Source: an uncultured Erythrobacter sp.
Lineage (GTDB): Bacteria; Pseudomonadota; Alphaproteobacteria; Sphingomonadales; Sphingomonadaceae
Reading direction: 5' to 3'
DNA: 64,000 bases
Assembly: GCA_947500645.1 (NCBI GenBank)
Contig: CANMSD010000003.1
Span: 184,501 to 248,500 of the forward strand
Shown: positions 35,499-45,676 of the stretch, one piece after another
Layout of the letters: each line of letters opens with the position of its first letter
Position numbering within the stretch: the first letter of the stretch is position 1
Notes under the pieces: generated by a model
Told to the model about the DNA's origin: nothing
What the model saw: the letters and a program-made list of their open reading frames with translations, nothing else
The model's database searches: none
Translations under genes and position numbers: made by a program

Positions 35499-37106
35499 AT
35501 GCAGACCAAGCAAACCACCAATGACGGCCTGAAGCGGGCCTACCAGATCACTGTCACCGCCGATGAACTGGCGGGCAAGATCGATGCCGAGATCAAAAAG
35601 GTTGCGCCGCAAGTTCGCATGCCCGGCTTCCGTCCTGGCAAGGTGCCAGCCAATCTGGTCAAGAAAATGCATGGCGAGCAGCTGCACGCTCAGGTCCTGA
35701 ACGATACGATTCGCGATTCGATTGAAGAATTGCTCAAAACAGAAGAGCTGCGCCCGGCGATGCAGCCCAAGGTTGAGCTCGACGAGAAGTATGAAGAAGG
35801 CAAGGATGTCGAGATTTCGGTTGAGCTTGAAGTGCTCCCGCAAGTGGAAGCTCCCGACACCGATGGCCTAAAGCTCGAAAAGCTGGTCGTTCCCGTTAAG
35901 GACGAACAGATCGAAGAGGCGCTGCAAGGCCTCGCCGGTCAGAACAAGAGCTATAAAGATGCCGCCAAAACCAAGAAGGCAGCCGAAGGCGACCAGCTGA
36001 TCATCGATTTCGTCGGTAAGCTCGACGGTGTCGAGTTTGAAGGCGGCAAGGCGGAAGACGCCGCGCTCGTCATTGGGTCTGGCCAGTTCATTCCCGGATT
36101 TGAAGATCAACTGACTGGCGCGAAGACCGGTGACGAGAAGACCATCAAGGTGACCTTCCCGGAAGACTATCCGGCAGAGAACCTGAAGGGCAAGGAAGCC
36201 GAATTCGATATCACCGTTAAACAGGTGAAGGTCGAAACCGAAACCAAGATAGACGATGAATTCGCCAAGGGTCTTGGCCTCGATGATCTCAGCAAGCTCA
36301 AAGAGATCATGCAGGGTCAGCTCGAACAGCAGACCGCTGGCCTTACGCGCACGCAGATGAAGCGCGCGCTGCTCGATCAGCTGGCTGCGGGTCATGACTT
36401 TGCCGTTCCAGAGAACATGGTCGATGCCGAATTCGAACAGATCTGGGCTCAGCTCCAGCAGGAAGCTGCCAAGGAAGAAGATCCCGAAGCAGCTCTGAAA
36501 GAAATCGAAGCGGAGAAGGACGAGTATCGCAGCATTGCAGAGCGCCGCGTGCGTCTTGGCCTGCTGCTCAGCGAGATTGGCCAGGCCAATGGCGTTGAAG
36601 TCAGCCAGCAAGAGATGCAGATGCTGATCCAGCAGGCTGCGCAGCAATACCGCGAGGAAGATCGCGAGCGCTTCATGCAGTACATCCAGCAAGAGCCCAT
36701 GGCTGCTGCCCAGCTGCGCGCGCCGCTCTATGAAGACAAGGTCGTCGACTTCCTGTTCGACAAGGCCGAAGTTACCGAGCGCGAAGTGACGCAGGAAGAG
36801 CTGCAGGCAGCGATCGAAGCGGACGAGGACGCGGAAGCCAAGCCAGCCGCGAAGAAGAAAGCTCCGGCGAAGAAAACTGCTGCAAAAAAGCCTGCGGCCA
36901 AAAAAGCTCCGGCAAAAAAGGCACCCGCCAAGAAGCCTGCGGCGAAGAAAGCCCCGGCAAAGGCAGCCGATGCAGCTGAGAAGAAGGCCCCAGCCAAGAA
37001 ACCGGCGGCAAAGAAGGCTCCGGCGAAAAAGCCAGCTGCCAAGACCGCTGCGAAGAAGCCGGCGGCTAAGAAGGCGCCAGCCAAGAAGCCTGCTGCGAAA
37101 AAGTAA
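35499..37106 (+). CDS. tig: Trigger factor with Lys/Ala/Pro-rich C-terminal tail
   Basis: The protein has 535 residues; most trigger factors have 430-450. The ribosome-binding signature MPGFRPGKVP is at about residues 41-50. The FKBP-type domain (EGDQLIIDFVGKLDG, IGSGQFIPGFEDQL) is at about 160-250, followed by the helical chaperone arms. From about residue 447 to the end the sequence is almost only Lys, Ala and Pro in KKAPAKK/KKPAAKK units, resembling histone H1-like tails. Trigger factor shields nascent chains on the ribosome. The basic tail could add contacts with rRNA or DNA; that is inference. It lies upstream of the chemoreceptor and clpP-clpX. Confidence 0.95.
   Translation: MQTKQTTNDGLKRAYQITVTADELAGKIDAEIKKVAPQVRMPGFRPGKVPANLVKKMHGEQLHAQVLNDTIRDSIEELLKTEELRPAMQPKVELDEKYEEGKDVEISVELEVLPQVEAPDTDGLKLEKLVVPVKDEQIEEALQGLAGQNKSYKDAAKTKKAAEGDQLIIDFVGKLDGVEFEGGKAEDAALVIGSGQFIPGFEDQLTGAKTGDEKTIKVTFPEDYPAENLKGKEAEFDITVKQVKVETETKIDDEFAKGLGLDDLSKLKEIMQGQLEQQTAGLTRTQMKRALLDQLAAGHDFAVPENMVDAEFEQIWAQLQQEAAKEEDPEAALKEIEAEKDEYRSIAERRVRLGLLLSEIGQANGVEVSQQEMQMLIQQAAQQYREEDRERFMQYIQQEPMAAAQLRAPLYEDKVVDFLFDKAEVTEREVTQEELQAAIEADEDAEAKPAAKKKAPAKKTAAKKPAAKKAPAKKAPAKKPAAKKAPAKAADAAEKKAPAKKPAAKKAPAKKPAAKTAAKKPAAKKAPAKKPAAKK
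36838..37104 (+). repeat. Coding repeat encoding the KKAPAKK/KKPAAKK tail of tig
   Basis: About 89 codons of imperfect 12-21 bp units (AAGAAGGCTCCGGCGAAA and variants). Synonymous third positions differ between units, so the amino-acid pattern looks maintained by selection rather than by a fresh duplication. Confidence 0.8.
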
Positions 37107-37166
37107 GTCGCCGGGAAGCTGAAGCGCGGAACTCTCCGCGCCAAAGCCATTCCATAGCCAAAACAG

Positions 37167-37206
37167 CGAGCTGCGATCCTATCCGGGTCGCGGCTCGTTT
37201 GCTTTT
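37167..37206 (+). terminator. Intrinsic terminator after tig
   Basis: CGAGCTGCGATC (37167-37178) pairs with GGTCGCGGCTCG (37186-37197) through a 12-bp stem with a few G-T pairs, followed by TTTGCTTTT. Confidence 0.75.
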
Positions 37207-37354
37207 GCGCATCTGCGATCTGACGTCCGCGCAAAGAATGCGCATAGAGCCTAACGCATCCTTAACCATGCTCACCTATTCCGAATGACAACCTAAGACA
37301 AAATACGTGGGTGGCGACTGCCAAGCGTGGATTTGAGGAAATGGGTACCGGACT

Positions 37355-39097
37355 ATGACCAGCAAGATTCTGAGCTTGGCAGGCCTCCAAAGCCGCTTTG
37401 AAAGCGGTTCTATCAACCTGCAGGTTGGGCGGGTGTTCAATCTGTTTGCTCTGCTCGTGTTGATCTTGGGCGCAGTCGCGACGATCGGTGCCGTGCGTGT
37501 CGAGCAACGTTCGAACACGCTTGCCGATCTTACCGAAGTTGCCTTCCTGACTGCGAGTATGAACCGCAGCGCGACTTTGGCCAAGGACGAGATGGGTGCA
37601 TATCGTGCCCGCGGCTATGATCCGGAAGTGATTGCCAGCAGCATTGCGCAGGCCGAAAATGCGGTTGAGCAAAATGAGAAATTGAAAACTGTCGTCTCGG
37701 CGGTTGATCCCTCCTATGTCCCGGTATCCGAGCAGCTCGGCACAGAATTGCGCAATATCGTAACCCTGCTTGGCGAGGTTCGTGATGCGCCGAGAGATGT
37801 TGTCGAGCAGGAAAGCTTCCTCGGCCCGCGCTATGATGCGATCGATACCGCGATCATGAAAATGGTCGAAATCCGTGAGGTCGCAGCGACTCGTGTAGAA
37901 AGCTATTCGGGCGAGGGCCTGTACGAAGTCCAGCTGCTGATTGGCCTTCTCGTATTCGGCGTGCTGATCGCGCTCGGCCTGGTATTCCTAGGCAAGCGTC
38001 TGGTCGCAAAAAATGTCGTCGCGCCGATTGTTGAGATCAGCGATGTTAGCGAACGCATTGTAGCGGGTGAAACCGAGCTCGAAATTCCGGCCTCTGATCG
38101 TGATGACGAGATAGGCACTTTGTCAGCTTCGCTCACCGTGTTGCGCGGAGTCCAGAGCGAGGCGGACGCACAGGCTCAGCGGGAACTCCAACGCGAGCTG
38201 GAGCGGGAGCGCGAAGTCAAGCAAGAACGCGAACGTCAGGATGCTGCTCAGCGCGACCTGCTCAACTCGCTGGCGGACCAGTTCGAAATGACAATCGGTG
38301 ACGTTGCCAACGAAGTGGCTACGACATCGGGCCAAATGCAAGCTGCAGCCAGCTCGCTGGCATCGAATGTCGAGAACTCATCGACCAAAGTCGTCGATGC
38401 CAATTCGAGCCTTAAGCAGGCCTCCGAAGGCATCACCGGCGCCGCGTCGGCGACAGACGAATTCGCCATGTCGATCAACGAGGTCAGCCGTCAGGCGGCT
38501 TCTTCTTCGGAGCGCGCTCGCAAGGCATCGGAAGCGGCTTCAAAAGCTGATGAGACCATCACGGGGCTGACCAGCTCTGCCGAGCGCATTAGCCAAATCG
38601 TCGAAGTGATCGCCGGCATTGCCCAGCGTACAAACCTCCTCGCGCTCAACGCGTCGATCGAGGCGGCTCGCGGCGGCGAAGCAGGGCGCGGTTTCGCCGT
38701 GGTCGCTTCGGAGGTGAAAGAGCTTGCAACACAGACAGGTCGGGCAACCGAAGAAGTTGAAAGCCTGATCCGTGAAATGCAGGACGCGACTGGAGAAAGC
38801 GCGTCGGCGCTGGCACTGATTTCCAATGAAGTGGTCGAACTGGAATCGACAGCCACGGCGATTGCAAGTGCGGTCGATCAACAAGCTGCTGCTGGACAGG
38901 GCCTCGCCAAGAGCATCGATATGGCTGCGCGCAACACGCAGACGATCAGTGCGACCATTGATGACGTCAGCAAGGTATCGCTGGCTGCGGGTTCGACAGC
39001 ATCACAAATGCTCGACAGTTCTGCGGCTATGACCAAGCAATCGGAGCGTTTGCGTCAGCAGGCGGCAGATTTCCTTGCGAAGGTGCGCGCCGCGTAA
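37355..39097 (+). CDS. Methyl-accepting chemotaxis protein
   Basis: The protein has 580 residues. TM1 lies at about 28-48 and TM2 at about 188-212, enclosing a ~140-residue helical periplasmic sensor. A HAMP domain (about 213-265), a charged coiled coil, and a cytoplasmic signalling domain with the conserved tip [20 protein letters not shown] follow. The protein ends soon after, without the C-terminal CheR-tethering pentapeptide of E. coli receptors. It stands alone between tig and clpP with no other chemotaxis gene in the window. The start is preceded by a five-codon reading frame that overlaps its ATG. Confidence 0.93.
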   Translation: MTSKILSLAGLQSRFESGSINLQVGRVFNLFALLVLILGAVATIGAVRVEQRSNTLADLTEVAFLTASMNRSATLAKDEMGAYRARGYDPEVIASSIAQAENAVEQNEKLKTVVSAVDPSYVPVSEQLGTELRNIVTLLGEVRDAPRDVVEQESFLGPRYDAIDTAIMKMVEIREVAATRVESYSGEGLYEVQLLIGLLVFGVLIALGLVFLGKRLVAKNVVAPIVEISDVSERIVAGETELEIPASDRDDEIGTLSASLTVLRGVQSEADAQAQRELQRELEREREVKQERERQDAAQRDLLNSLADQFEMTIGDVANEVATTSGQMQAAASSLASNVENSSTKVVDANSSLKQASEGITGAASATDEFAMSINEVSRQAASSSERARKASEAASKADETITGLTSSAERISQIVEVIAGIAQRTNLLALNASIEAARGGEAGRGFAVVASEVKELATQTGRATEEVESLIREMQDATGESASALALISNEVVELESTATAIASAVDQQAAAGQGLAKSIDMAARNTQTISATIDDVSKVSLAAGSTASQMLDSSAAMTKQSERLRQQAADFLAKVRAA

Positions 39098-39275
39098 GAG
39101 CTCTCAATCGAACTGCCGTGATTGTTGAAGTGCCAGGGCGTGCATAAGCGCCTTATCACGCCAACTCTTACCGTACTTGCATGCAATGTCTGCCAGAATG
39201 GCGGCAATAGTGCGTGCAATTTGCAACCCATCAGGGGAGAAACCCACTCTGCATGGGCAGGGGAAGGTTAAGGCC

Positions 39276-39304
39276 CTTGAACATTTTGAATGTGCGTCCG
39301 ACAT
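39276..39304 (+). promoter_or_regulatory. Candidate heat-shock (RpoH) promoter of clpP
   Basis: CTTGAA at 39276-39281 equals the alphaproteobacterial sigma-32 -35 element. A weak -10-like CGACAT begins 17 nt later, about 35 nt before the clpP ATG. clpP is RpoH-controlled in many proteobacteria and rpoH is present at 49861. The -10 match is poor. Confidence 0.3.
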
Positions 39305-39336
39305 AGCAGGACCGACGAAAAAGTAAGGACCACCAC

Positions 39337-40041
39337 ATGATCGATCTGTTCGGCAATTCGGGCGAAACTCACGGCACTCAGGGGCAATTCACCCGCGACC
39401 CGGAAACCGGCGCATTGGTGCCGATGGTGGTTGAGCAAACCAGCCGCGGCGAACGCAGCTTTGATATCTTCTCGCGCCTGCTGCGCGAGCGCATCGTCTT
39501 CGTCACCGGTCAGGTGGAAGACGGCATGGCCTCGCTGATCACCGCTCAGTTGCTGTTCCTAGAGAGTGAAAACCCGTCGAAGCCGATTTCAATGTATATC
39601 AATTCGCCCGGCGGCGTTGTGACCGCTGGCATGGCGATCCACGATACGATGCAATACATCAAGCCGCGCGTCTCGACCGTCTGCATGGGCCAGGCAGCCT
39701 CCATGGGCAGCTTCCTGCTCGCGGCGGGTGAGCCGGGCATGCGTGTGGCGCTGCCGAATGCGCGGATCATGGTTCACCAGCCATCGGGCGGTGCGCGCGG
39801 CATGGCATCCGACATCGAGATTCAGGCTCGCGAGATTCTCCGCATCAAGAAGCGGATGAACGACCTCTACGTGAAATACACCGGCAAGAGCCTCGACGAT
39901 ATCGAGAAGGCGATGGATCGCGATACCTTCCTCGAAGCGGAAGAAGCGATGAAGTTCGGTATTGTCGATAAAGTGTTCGAAACCCGCCCCGAAGGCGAAT
40001 CGAGCGACGATGAAAAGGGTTCTGGCGGCGCACCCGAATAA
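39337..40041 (+). CDS. clpP: ATP-dependent Clp protease proteolytic subunit
   Basis: The protein has 234 residues. The nucleophile Ser lies in [12 protein letters not shown] and the catalytic His in [12 protein letters not shown]; the Asp follows in the C-terminal third. Length is a little above the E. coli chain because of an N-terminal propeptide-like extension and an acidic tail. ClpP forms a tetradecameric chamber that degrades proteins fed by ClpX. clpX follows 218 nt downstream. Confidence 0.97.
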   Translation: MIDLFGNSGETHGTQGQFTRDPETGALVPMVVEQTSRGERSFDIFSRLLRERIVFVTGQVEDGMASLITAQLLFLESENPSKPISMYINSPGGVVTAGMAIHDTMQYIKPRVSTVCMGQAASMGSFLLAAGEPGMRVALPNARIMVHQPSGGARGMASDIEIQAREILRIKKRMNDLYVKYTGKSLDDIEKAMDRDTFLEAEEAMKFGIVDKVFETRPEGESSDDEKGSGGAPE

Positions 40042-40259
40042 GTGCGCTGATCGAGGTCGTGATTCGCAAAGGAATGGCGGCTTCGGCTTCCCAGAGCGGG
40101 ACATTTGCGGCTTTGCTGCGACAATAAAGACGCCAAAACGGCGCATTTGCGCAAAAAACAGCGCGTTAATGTTGATTCACAACCGACCCTATATATTGTC
40201 GGGTGATTGACCGAAGGTCGCGTGGTTCAGCCATTTTGTGCGGCCCAGGATGATAGGAA

Positions 40260-41531
40260 ATGACCAAGTTGAGCGGAACTGACAGCAAGAGCACCCTGTA
40301 TTGCAGCTTCTGCGGTAAGTCGCAGCACGAAGTGCGCAAGCTTATTGCCGGGCCAACCGTCTTCATCTGCGATGAATGCGTTGAGTTGTGCAATGACATC
40401 ATCCGTGAGGAAACGAAGGCTGGCATTGCCGGCAAGAAAGAAGGCGAGGTTCCGACCCCGTCGGAGATTTTCGCGACGCTCAACGATTATGTGATCGGCC
40501 AGGATAGCGCCAAGCGCAATCTGTCGGTCGCGGTGCACAACCATTACAAGCGCCTGAAGCATTCGGGCAAAGCCGGCGATGTAGAGCTGGCCAAGTCGAA
40601 CATCCTGCTGGTCGGACCGACCGGCACGGGTAAGACGCTGCTCGCTCAAACGCTCGCGCGCACCTTCGACGTTCCGTTCACCATGGCCGATGCGACCACT
40701 CTGACCGAAGCCGGTTATGTCGGCGAGGACGTCGAGAACATCATTCTCAAACTGCTCCAGGCCTCCGACTACAATGTCGAGAAGGCGCAGCATGGCATTG
40801 TCTACATTGACGAGATCGACAAGATCACTCGCAAGGCCGAGAACCCCTCGATTACTCGCGACGTGTCGGGCGAGGGCGTGCAACAGGCTTTGCTGAAGCT
40901 GATGGAAGGCACCACTGCCTCTGTTCCGCCGCAGGGCGGTCGCAAGCATCCGCAACAAGAGTTTCTGCAGGTCGACACGACGAACATTCTGTTCATTTGT
41001 GGCGGCGCGTTTGCGGGCCTCGATAAGATTATCGCCGACCGCCTTCAGAAGCGTTCGATTGGTTTCGGTGCGCATGTTGCCGATCCGGACAAGCGCCGCG
41101 TGGGCGAGCTGCTCGAAAAGAGCGAGCCGGAAGATCTGCTGAAATTCGGGCTGATCCCGGAATTCGTCGGCCGTCTGCCTGTTATCGCGACGCTGCACGA
41201 CCTCGATGTCGATGCGTTGGTCACCATCCTGACCGAGCCAAAAAACGCCATTTCCAAGCAATATGGCAAGCTGTTCGAACTCGAAGATGTCGAGCTGACC
41301 TTTACCGATGATGCGCTGAAGGCGATTGCCGAACGCGCAATCAAGCGTAAGACCGGCGCGCGCGGATTGCGCTCGATTGTCGAGGGCATTCTGCTCGATA
41401 CGATGTTCGACCTGCCCGACATGGAAGGCGTGAACGAGATCGTGATTGATGCCGAAGTGGTCGAGGGCAAAAAGGATCCGATCCAGGTCCTCGGCGGCAA
41501 GGACGAGGACAAGAAGGAAGAAGCGGCTTAG
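40260..41531 (+). CDS. clpX: ATP-dependent Clp protease ATP-binding subunit ClpX
   Basis: The protein has 423 residues. An N-terminal C4 zinc domain ([11 protein letters not shown], then ICDECVELC) recognises substrates and adaptors. The AAA+ module has Walker A GPTGTGKT, Walker B VYIDEIDK, and the pore and arginine motifs. ClpX unfolds tagged proteins for ClpP, including cell-cycle regulators in alphaproteobacteria. The 218-bp gap to clpP contains an AT-rich TTGATT-16-TATTGT element (40172-40199), a possible separate promoter. Confidence 0.98.
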   Translation: MTKLSGTDSKSTLYCSFCGKSQHEVRKLIAGPTVFICDECVELCNDIIREETKAGIAGKKEGEVPTPSEIFATLNDYVIGQDSAKRNLSVAVHNHYKRLKHSGKAGDVELAKSNILLVGPTGTGKTLLAQTLARTFDVPFTMADATTLTEAGYVGEDVENIILKLLQASDYNVEKAQHGIVYIDEIDKITRKAENPSITRDVSGEGVQQALLKLMEGTTASVPPQGGRKHPQQEFLQVDTTNILFICGGAFAGLDKIIADRLQKRSIGFGAHVADPDKRRVGELLEKSEPEDLLKFGLIPEFVGRLPVIATLHDLDVDALVTILTEPKNAISKQYGKLFELEDVELTFTDDALKAIAERAIKRKTGARGLRSIVEGILLDTMFDLPDMEGVNEIVIDAEVVEGKKDPIQVLGGKDEDKKEEAA

Positions 41532-41545
41532 GCACTTAGCTTCGC

Positions 41546-42097
41546 ATGGCTCACGCTCTTGGAGCTAGGCTCAAATCCGGTGAAACGCTCGGCGACCGCG
41601 TGATCAAAGTCGATCATGCTGGCGAACATGGAGCCATCAACATCTACCTGTGGCAGCGCGCTGTTTCACGGTGGCGCGCTCCTGATCTGGTGCCGGAGCT
41701 CGACGAATTTCTGGAGCACGAGCGGAGCCATCGCGCCCTTTTCGCCGCTGAACTGGAACGTCGTGGGAAATCACGCTGTCGCAGCTATCACTTGTGCGGG
41801 GCGGGCGGAGCAGCCCTCGGATTGGCTACCGGGCTGATCGGCTCAAAAGCGGTCCACGCTACGACTGAGGCAATCGAACGGGTGGTGTTAGGTCATCTGG
41901 CCGAACAGCGGACCATTCTTGACGGTAGCGATCCCGATGCGGTGCGTGTGATCGACTTGATCATAGCTGACGAGCAAGCTCATCACGATACTGCGGCTGA
42001 TCATCTCGATGGCAAACGTGGCCTGCTCGAACGCTTAGTTGATCGGGTGGTCGATGCGAGCACCGAAGCATTAATCTGGCTTGGTATGAAACTATAG
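41546..42097 (+). CDS. coq7: Demethoxyubiquinone hydroxylase (Coq7 family)
   Basis: The protein has 183 residues with the di-iron carboxylate ligands in order: DHAGEHGAINIY, EHERSH, a Glu in the ATTEAIERVVLGHL helix, and DEQAHHD. Coq7 hydroxylates demethoxyubiquinone in ubiquinone synthesis at the inner membrane. It starts 14 nt after clpX and may share its transcript. Confidence 0.93.
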   Translation: MAHALGARLKSGETLGDRVIKVDHAGEHGAINIYLWQRAVSRWRAPDLVPELDEFLEHERSHRALFAAELERRGKSRCRSYHLCGAGGAALGLATGLIGSKAVHATTEAIERVVLGHLAEQRTILDGSDPDAVRVIDLIIADEQAHHDTAADHLDGKRGLLERLVDRVVDASTEALIWLGMKL

Positions 42098-42148
42098 CGT
42101 GAGCTTCGTGCGGATGACCGACGTTGCTCTAGGTTCCATTCCCACCAA

Positions 42149-42187
42149 ACAAAAACCCCGTCCGACCAGGAGGAAGGTCGAACGGGG
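42149..42187 (-). terminator. Intrinsic terminator between coq7 and the fasciclin gene
   Basis: CCCCGTCCGACC (42156-42167) pairs with GGTCGAACGGGG (42176-42187) with one mismatch. Read on the minus strand, the stem is followed by TTTTTGTTT, so it chiefly terminates the fasciclin gene. It may also act on coq7 readthrough. Confidence 0.8.
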
Positions 42188-42256
42188 CCTTGGTTTGCGC
42201 CGCTGCGCGTGGGAGGGAAGGGAAGAACGCAGCGACGCTAAACGATAAGCCCTTGA

Positions 42257-42829
42257 TCAGGCGGGGAGGAACACTCCGTCGGTCACGTGAATCACGCCAT
42301 TCGAGGTTTCGACGTCAGCTGTGGTGACGGCGGTCGAACGGCCTGCAGCGTCGGTGATCACTACTGTGCCACCGGCGAGGCGTGCGGTCAGTTTGCCGCC
42401 CGAGACGGTGGTGATTGTCGCTGCGCCGTTATGCTTGTTGATCAACTCCACCAGATCGCCGCTCGTCACTTTTCCGGCAACTGCGTGATAGGTGAGGATA
42501 CCTGTCAGCGTCCCTTTGTTTTCGGGCTTCACGAGTGTTTCGACCGTGCCAGCTGGCAGCTTTGCGAAGCCCGTGTCGGTTGGGGCGAAAACGGTCAGTG
42601 GACCGGGGCCCGCGAGCGTGTCGACTAGGTCAGCAGCCTGAACGGCAGCGACCAGAGTGTTGTGCACGCCAGTGCTCTGCGCGGTCTCTACAATGTTAGC
42701 TTCCTGCTTCTTCGCACTATGATGATGCGCGGCGGCGGGGGCCGTGACGGTCACGGCCAGACCGGTGCTTGCGGCAATTGCAGCGAAGGCGGCGGCTTTG
42801 AATTTCGAACTGATAGGGGTCTTAGGCAT
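42257..42829 (-). CDS. Secreted fasciclin (FAS1) domain protein
   Basis: The protein has 190 residues from ATG 42829, with CGGAGA upstream. A signal peptide ends near TVTAPAAAH. One FAS1 domain follows, with its two conserved boxes TVFAPTDTGFAKLP and the C-terminal SNGVIHVTDGVFLP. FAS1 proteins mediate adhesion in many lineages. A His-rich patch (AHHHSAKK) sits at the mature N-terminus. Confidence 0.92.
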   Translation of the reverse strand: MPKTPISSKFKAAAFAAIAASTGLAVTVTAPAAAHHHSAKKQEANIVETAQSTGVHNTLVAAVQAADLVDTLAGPGPLTVFAPTDTGFAKLPAGTVETLVKPENKGTLTGILTYHAVAGKVTSGDLVELINKHNGAATITTVSGGKLTARLAGGTVVITDAAGRSTAVTTADVETSNGVIHVTDGVFLPA

Positions 42830-43103
42830 TAGAATATCTCCGTTGTCTACAAGACCTCCCTTCCTTGCACGATGAGCTACGCGAGCTGCGATGCGGCGGA
42901 TGCAGGCGCGGCGCACTTTTTTCCGTAATCGGTTGTTTCTTGGGATTCTTCCGGGCGGACTGCGTCCGGCGTTAACCTGTTGGTGATGGCGCGTTCGATT
43001 TTCGAACAGCGCTCAGATCGCGATTGAGATCGCGCGCGCGAAGGGTCATTTTCCGGCCATTCTGTACCCGAACACCCCCAAACCCTGTCGCAGTGTGAGT
43101 CCC

Positions 43104-44318
43104 ATGTCGAATTCCAAGCCCGGACAATATTACCACGACATCGATGGGGCCCGATCGGTGCTGATGTTCCTGTCGGTCGCTCTGCATGCCGGCACGGTGT
43201 ACGCGCCTGCGCGCCCGTGGATCACCGGCAATGTCGACCGGCACGAATTCTTCGACTGGGTAATCTTCGGGCTTCACCTGTTCATCACGCCGACCTTCTT
43301 CTTCGTCGGCGGGTTCTTTGCCGTGATGCTTCTCTCACGCCGGACGTTTGGCGGCTTTCTGTGGAACCGTTTCCTTCGCACAGTGATTCCGCTGGTCTCG
43401 ATTGCGGTCACATTGAATATGGCCGAGCATTATCTGCGATGGGTCGACAATAGCGGCAATAGTGGGCTGGCGAATTGGTTGGCGAGTGGCGACTTCGCAC
43501 AGGTTTGGGCGAGCGGAGAATGGGCGCTGCACCTTTGGTTTCTGGTCAGCCTGGTGCCGATGTTCATCCTCGCGGCGATCGTTCACGCGGCCTTGCCTGC
43601 CAATTCTGGCGTCCGCTGCCTGACCGTTCGGCTATCCGATGGCATTGCCAGCCTGCTGGGTAAGAGCTGGGCTTTTGCGCTGTTCCTGCTAGCGCTCGCG
43701 GGTGCCAACACGCTCAATTTCGCCGTCGCCAGTCAGGTGCCGGGCGCATACGATCTGATCGCGCCGGGTTTTCAGAGCTGGTACAAGCTAGTCAGTGAGT
43801 TCCCCTTCTTCGTGCTGGGCGTACTCGCCGCGCTTTCACCAAGCCTGCTTGATCGACTGCGCCAGTGGCGTTCCTGGATGCCCTACGCCGCGCTGATCGC
43901 CTTTGCCTGGCAGCCCTATGCCTTCCCTGAGCATGGGTTTGCGCAGGGCATGGCGATGCTGTTCACCAATCAATTGGCGATGTGGGTGCTGGTGCTGTTC
44001 ATCCTGCAATTCTTTCATCGCTATTTCTCTGCCGGCGGGCCGCGCACGGCGTGGCTCGCGGACTGTGCACTGTCGATGTATCTGTTCCACCACTGCCTGA
44101 TTTACATCTATGGTCGGATGCTGGTGTCGCTCGACTGGCCGATAGCTCTGGAGTTCATGCTGCTGACCCTTGCGGCGGCCTTCACGGTGATAGCGCTTCA
44201 CGAGCTGGTGGTGCGCCGCTTTGCGGCGATTCGCCTGCTATTCAATGGCAAGACGGACATTGCCGCCGTGCGCAAACGGCCCGGTTTTTGGACCAGCTTT
44301 GCGACCGTGCGGAGCTGA
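43104..44318 (+). CDS. Acyltransferase 3 family membrane protein (OpgC/MdoC-like)
   Basis: The protein has 404 residues with about ten helices. The start YYHDIDGARSVLMFLSVALH is the acyltransferase-3 opening, with the catalytic-type His at its end; the TPTFFFVGGFF segment resembles OpgC, which succinylates periplasmic glucans. The likely substrate is a surface or periplasmic glycan. ATG 43104 is preferred over GTG 43095. It converges with the anti-sigma gene, 18 nt apart. Confidence 0.85.
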   Translation: MSNSKPGQYYHDIDGARSVLMFLSVALHAGTVYAPARPWITGNVDRHEFFDWVIFGLHLFITPTFFFVGGFFAVMLLSRRTFGGFLWNRFLRTVIPLVSIAVTLNMAEHYLRWVDNSGNSGLANWLASGDFAQVWASGEWALHLWFLVSLVPMFILAAIVHAALPANSGVRCLTVRLSDGIASLLGKSWAFALFLLALAGANTLNFAVASQVPGAYDLIAPGFQSWYKLVSEFPFFVLGVLAALSPSLLDRLRQWRSWMPYAALIAFAWQPYAFPEHGFAQGMAMLFTNQLAMWVLVLFILQFFHRYFSAGGPRTAWLADCALSMYLFHHCLIYIYGRMLVSLDWPIALEFMLLTLAAAFTVIALHELVVRRFAAIRLLFNGKTDIAAVRKRPGFWTSFATVRS

Positions 44319-44336
44319 CGCGGTCCAAACGCCAAG

Positions 44337-45098
44337 TCAGACTTGAGAGAAGGCGCCCTGCGCCACGACTGGGCCGGCATCCACGCCTTCGGGTTTTCCG
44401 CCGATCGGCTCTCGGGTCAGCACCAGCTCGACCCCGTCACCCATATTGCGGGTGATGTCGGCGGGTAGCGTGACGGTGCGCACTTCACCGGGTGCGACCA
44501 CGCCAAGCGATTGCAGCGCGCTGCCATCTGCCGGGACCAGCCATAATTCGTGGTCGTGCACGCCATCTGCCGTGAGTCCGATAGCGGCGACCATCATGCG
44601 CTCACTATCGGGCAGATAGGTGACGTCGAGCCGCAGGCCCGTGTCACCGATTGGCACGGTCGCCATCAACGGGTCAGCAGCGGCCATCGTCGCCGTGGGC
44701 AAAGGACCAGGTTGTGTGCCCGGCGTGCCGCTTGGGAATGCGAGGAAGGCCAGCGCGACAGCCGCAGCCGCCGAGGTGATCCCGGCGGTCCATTGCCAGC
44801 GGCGCAGCTTCGATTGCAGCTCGATGACTTCCGCGCCGCCTGCACTGCCGCCATCTGCAGTGGCGGCGTCCAGTCTTGCCTGAATCTGCTGCCACACAGC
44901 GTCGCTCGGCTTTGCGCCGACGATCTCGTCAGTCCAAGGCGCGAACCAATTGTCCCACCATTCCTTGCGCGCAGCGAATGCCGGATCGGTCGCCAGTTTC
45001 CCTCGCGCAGTCAGCAGCTCTTCGCCTTCGAGCAGGCCGAGGGAGAACTCCGCAGCCAGCATCGGATCATCACGCTTGATGTCGTTCTGGTCGCTCAT
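44337..45098 (-). CDS. Anti-sigma factor, RskA-type
   Basis: The protein has 253 residues. A cytoplasmic N-terminal helical domain (AAEFSLGLLEGEELLTARGK) that would bind the sigma factor, one transmembrane helix (about 97-118) and a C-terminal RskA domain of about 120 residues facing the periplasm. It lacks the zinc motif of ZAS anti-sigmas. Its ATG overlaps the sigma gene's stop by 4 nt, as expected for a matched pair. Confidence 0.88.
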   Translation of the reverse strand: MSDQNDIKRDDPMLAAEFSLGLLEGEELLTARGKLATDPAFAARKEWWDNWFAPWTDEIVGAKPSDAVWQQIQARLDAATADGGSAGGAEVIELQSKLRRWQWTAGITSAAAAVALAFLAFPSGTPGTQPGPLPTATMAAADPLMATVPIGDTGLRLDVTYLPDSERMMVAAIGLTADGVHDHELWLVPADGSALQSLGVVAPGEVRTVTLPADITRNMGDGVELVLTREPIGGKPEGVDAGPVVAQGAFSQV

Positions 45099-45676
45099 TC
45101 GCTCGCCTCCAGGCAAGCGCGCAGCTTTTGCAGGCCGCGGCGGATCCAGCTCTTCATCGTACCCAGCGGGACATCGGCGCTCTCGGCTAGCTGGGCGTAA
45201 GTCTTTCCATCGAAGAACGCCGCGCGAATATGCTCCTGCGCATTCTCGTCCAGCCCCTTAAGACAGGTATGAATTTGCGCAGTCTGCTCGGCATCGACAA
45301 GTAAGGCGTCGGCCAGCGGAGCCTCATCCGGCAGGGGAGACGCCTCTTCCACAGGCACCGCGCCGCCGCGCACCTTGCCGGTACGCAAACGGTCGATCGC
45401 GCGATTGCGGGCAAACGTCGCCAGCCACGAAATCGGGCTGGCCCGCGTGGGATCGTAACGGTCGGCTTTCTGCCAAAGATTGACGTAGACGTCTTGCAAC
45501 GCGTCCTCTGCTTCTTTTCGGTCGCCTAAGATACGCAAGCAAATGCCGAACAGTTTCACCCGGGTTGCGCGATAAATATCTTCCAGCGCGCTGCGATCAC
45601 CGTCGGCCAGTCGCGCCATCGCCAGCTTCAGCGCTTCGCGCGCTTCCGCGCTGGCTGGAGTGGGGCCAGCGGCCAT
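45095..45676 (-). CDS. ECF RNA polymerase sigma factor (SigK/RskA-linked type)
   Basis: The protein has about 193 residues. Region 2 is clear (LFGICLRILGDRKEAEDALQ, then WLATFARNRAIDRLR) and region 4 has an HTH (LAESADVPLGTMKSWIRRG). I chose ATG 45676, which shares its A with the stop TAA of the CDF gene (TAATG); an ATG at 45685 is also possible. The anti-sigma follows with a 4-nt overlap. Three genes therefore run CDF-sigma-anti-sigma with no gap. Confidence 0.9.
   Translation of the reverse strand: MAAGPTPASAEAREALKLAMARLADGDRSALEDIYRATRVKLFGICLRILGDRKEAEDALQDVYVNLWQKADRYDPTRASPISWLATFARNRAIDRLRTGKVRGGAVPVEEASPLPDEAPLADALLVDAEQTAQIHTCLKGLDENAQEHIRAAFFDGKTYAQLAESADVPLGTMKSWIRRGLQKLRACLEASE

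Noticed and set aside
39104..39304. 66-residue frame on the minus strand before clpP
   Set aside because: It lies in the clpP promoter region, ends near the chemoreceptor stop and shows no family pattern.
40227..41261. 344-residue open frame opposite clpX
   Set aside because: Antisense shadow of clpX; no recognisable motif or ribosome site.
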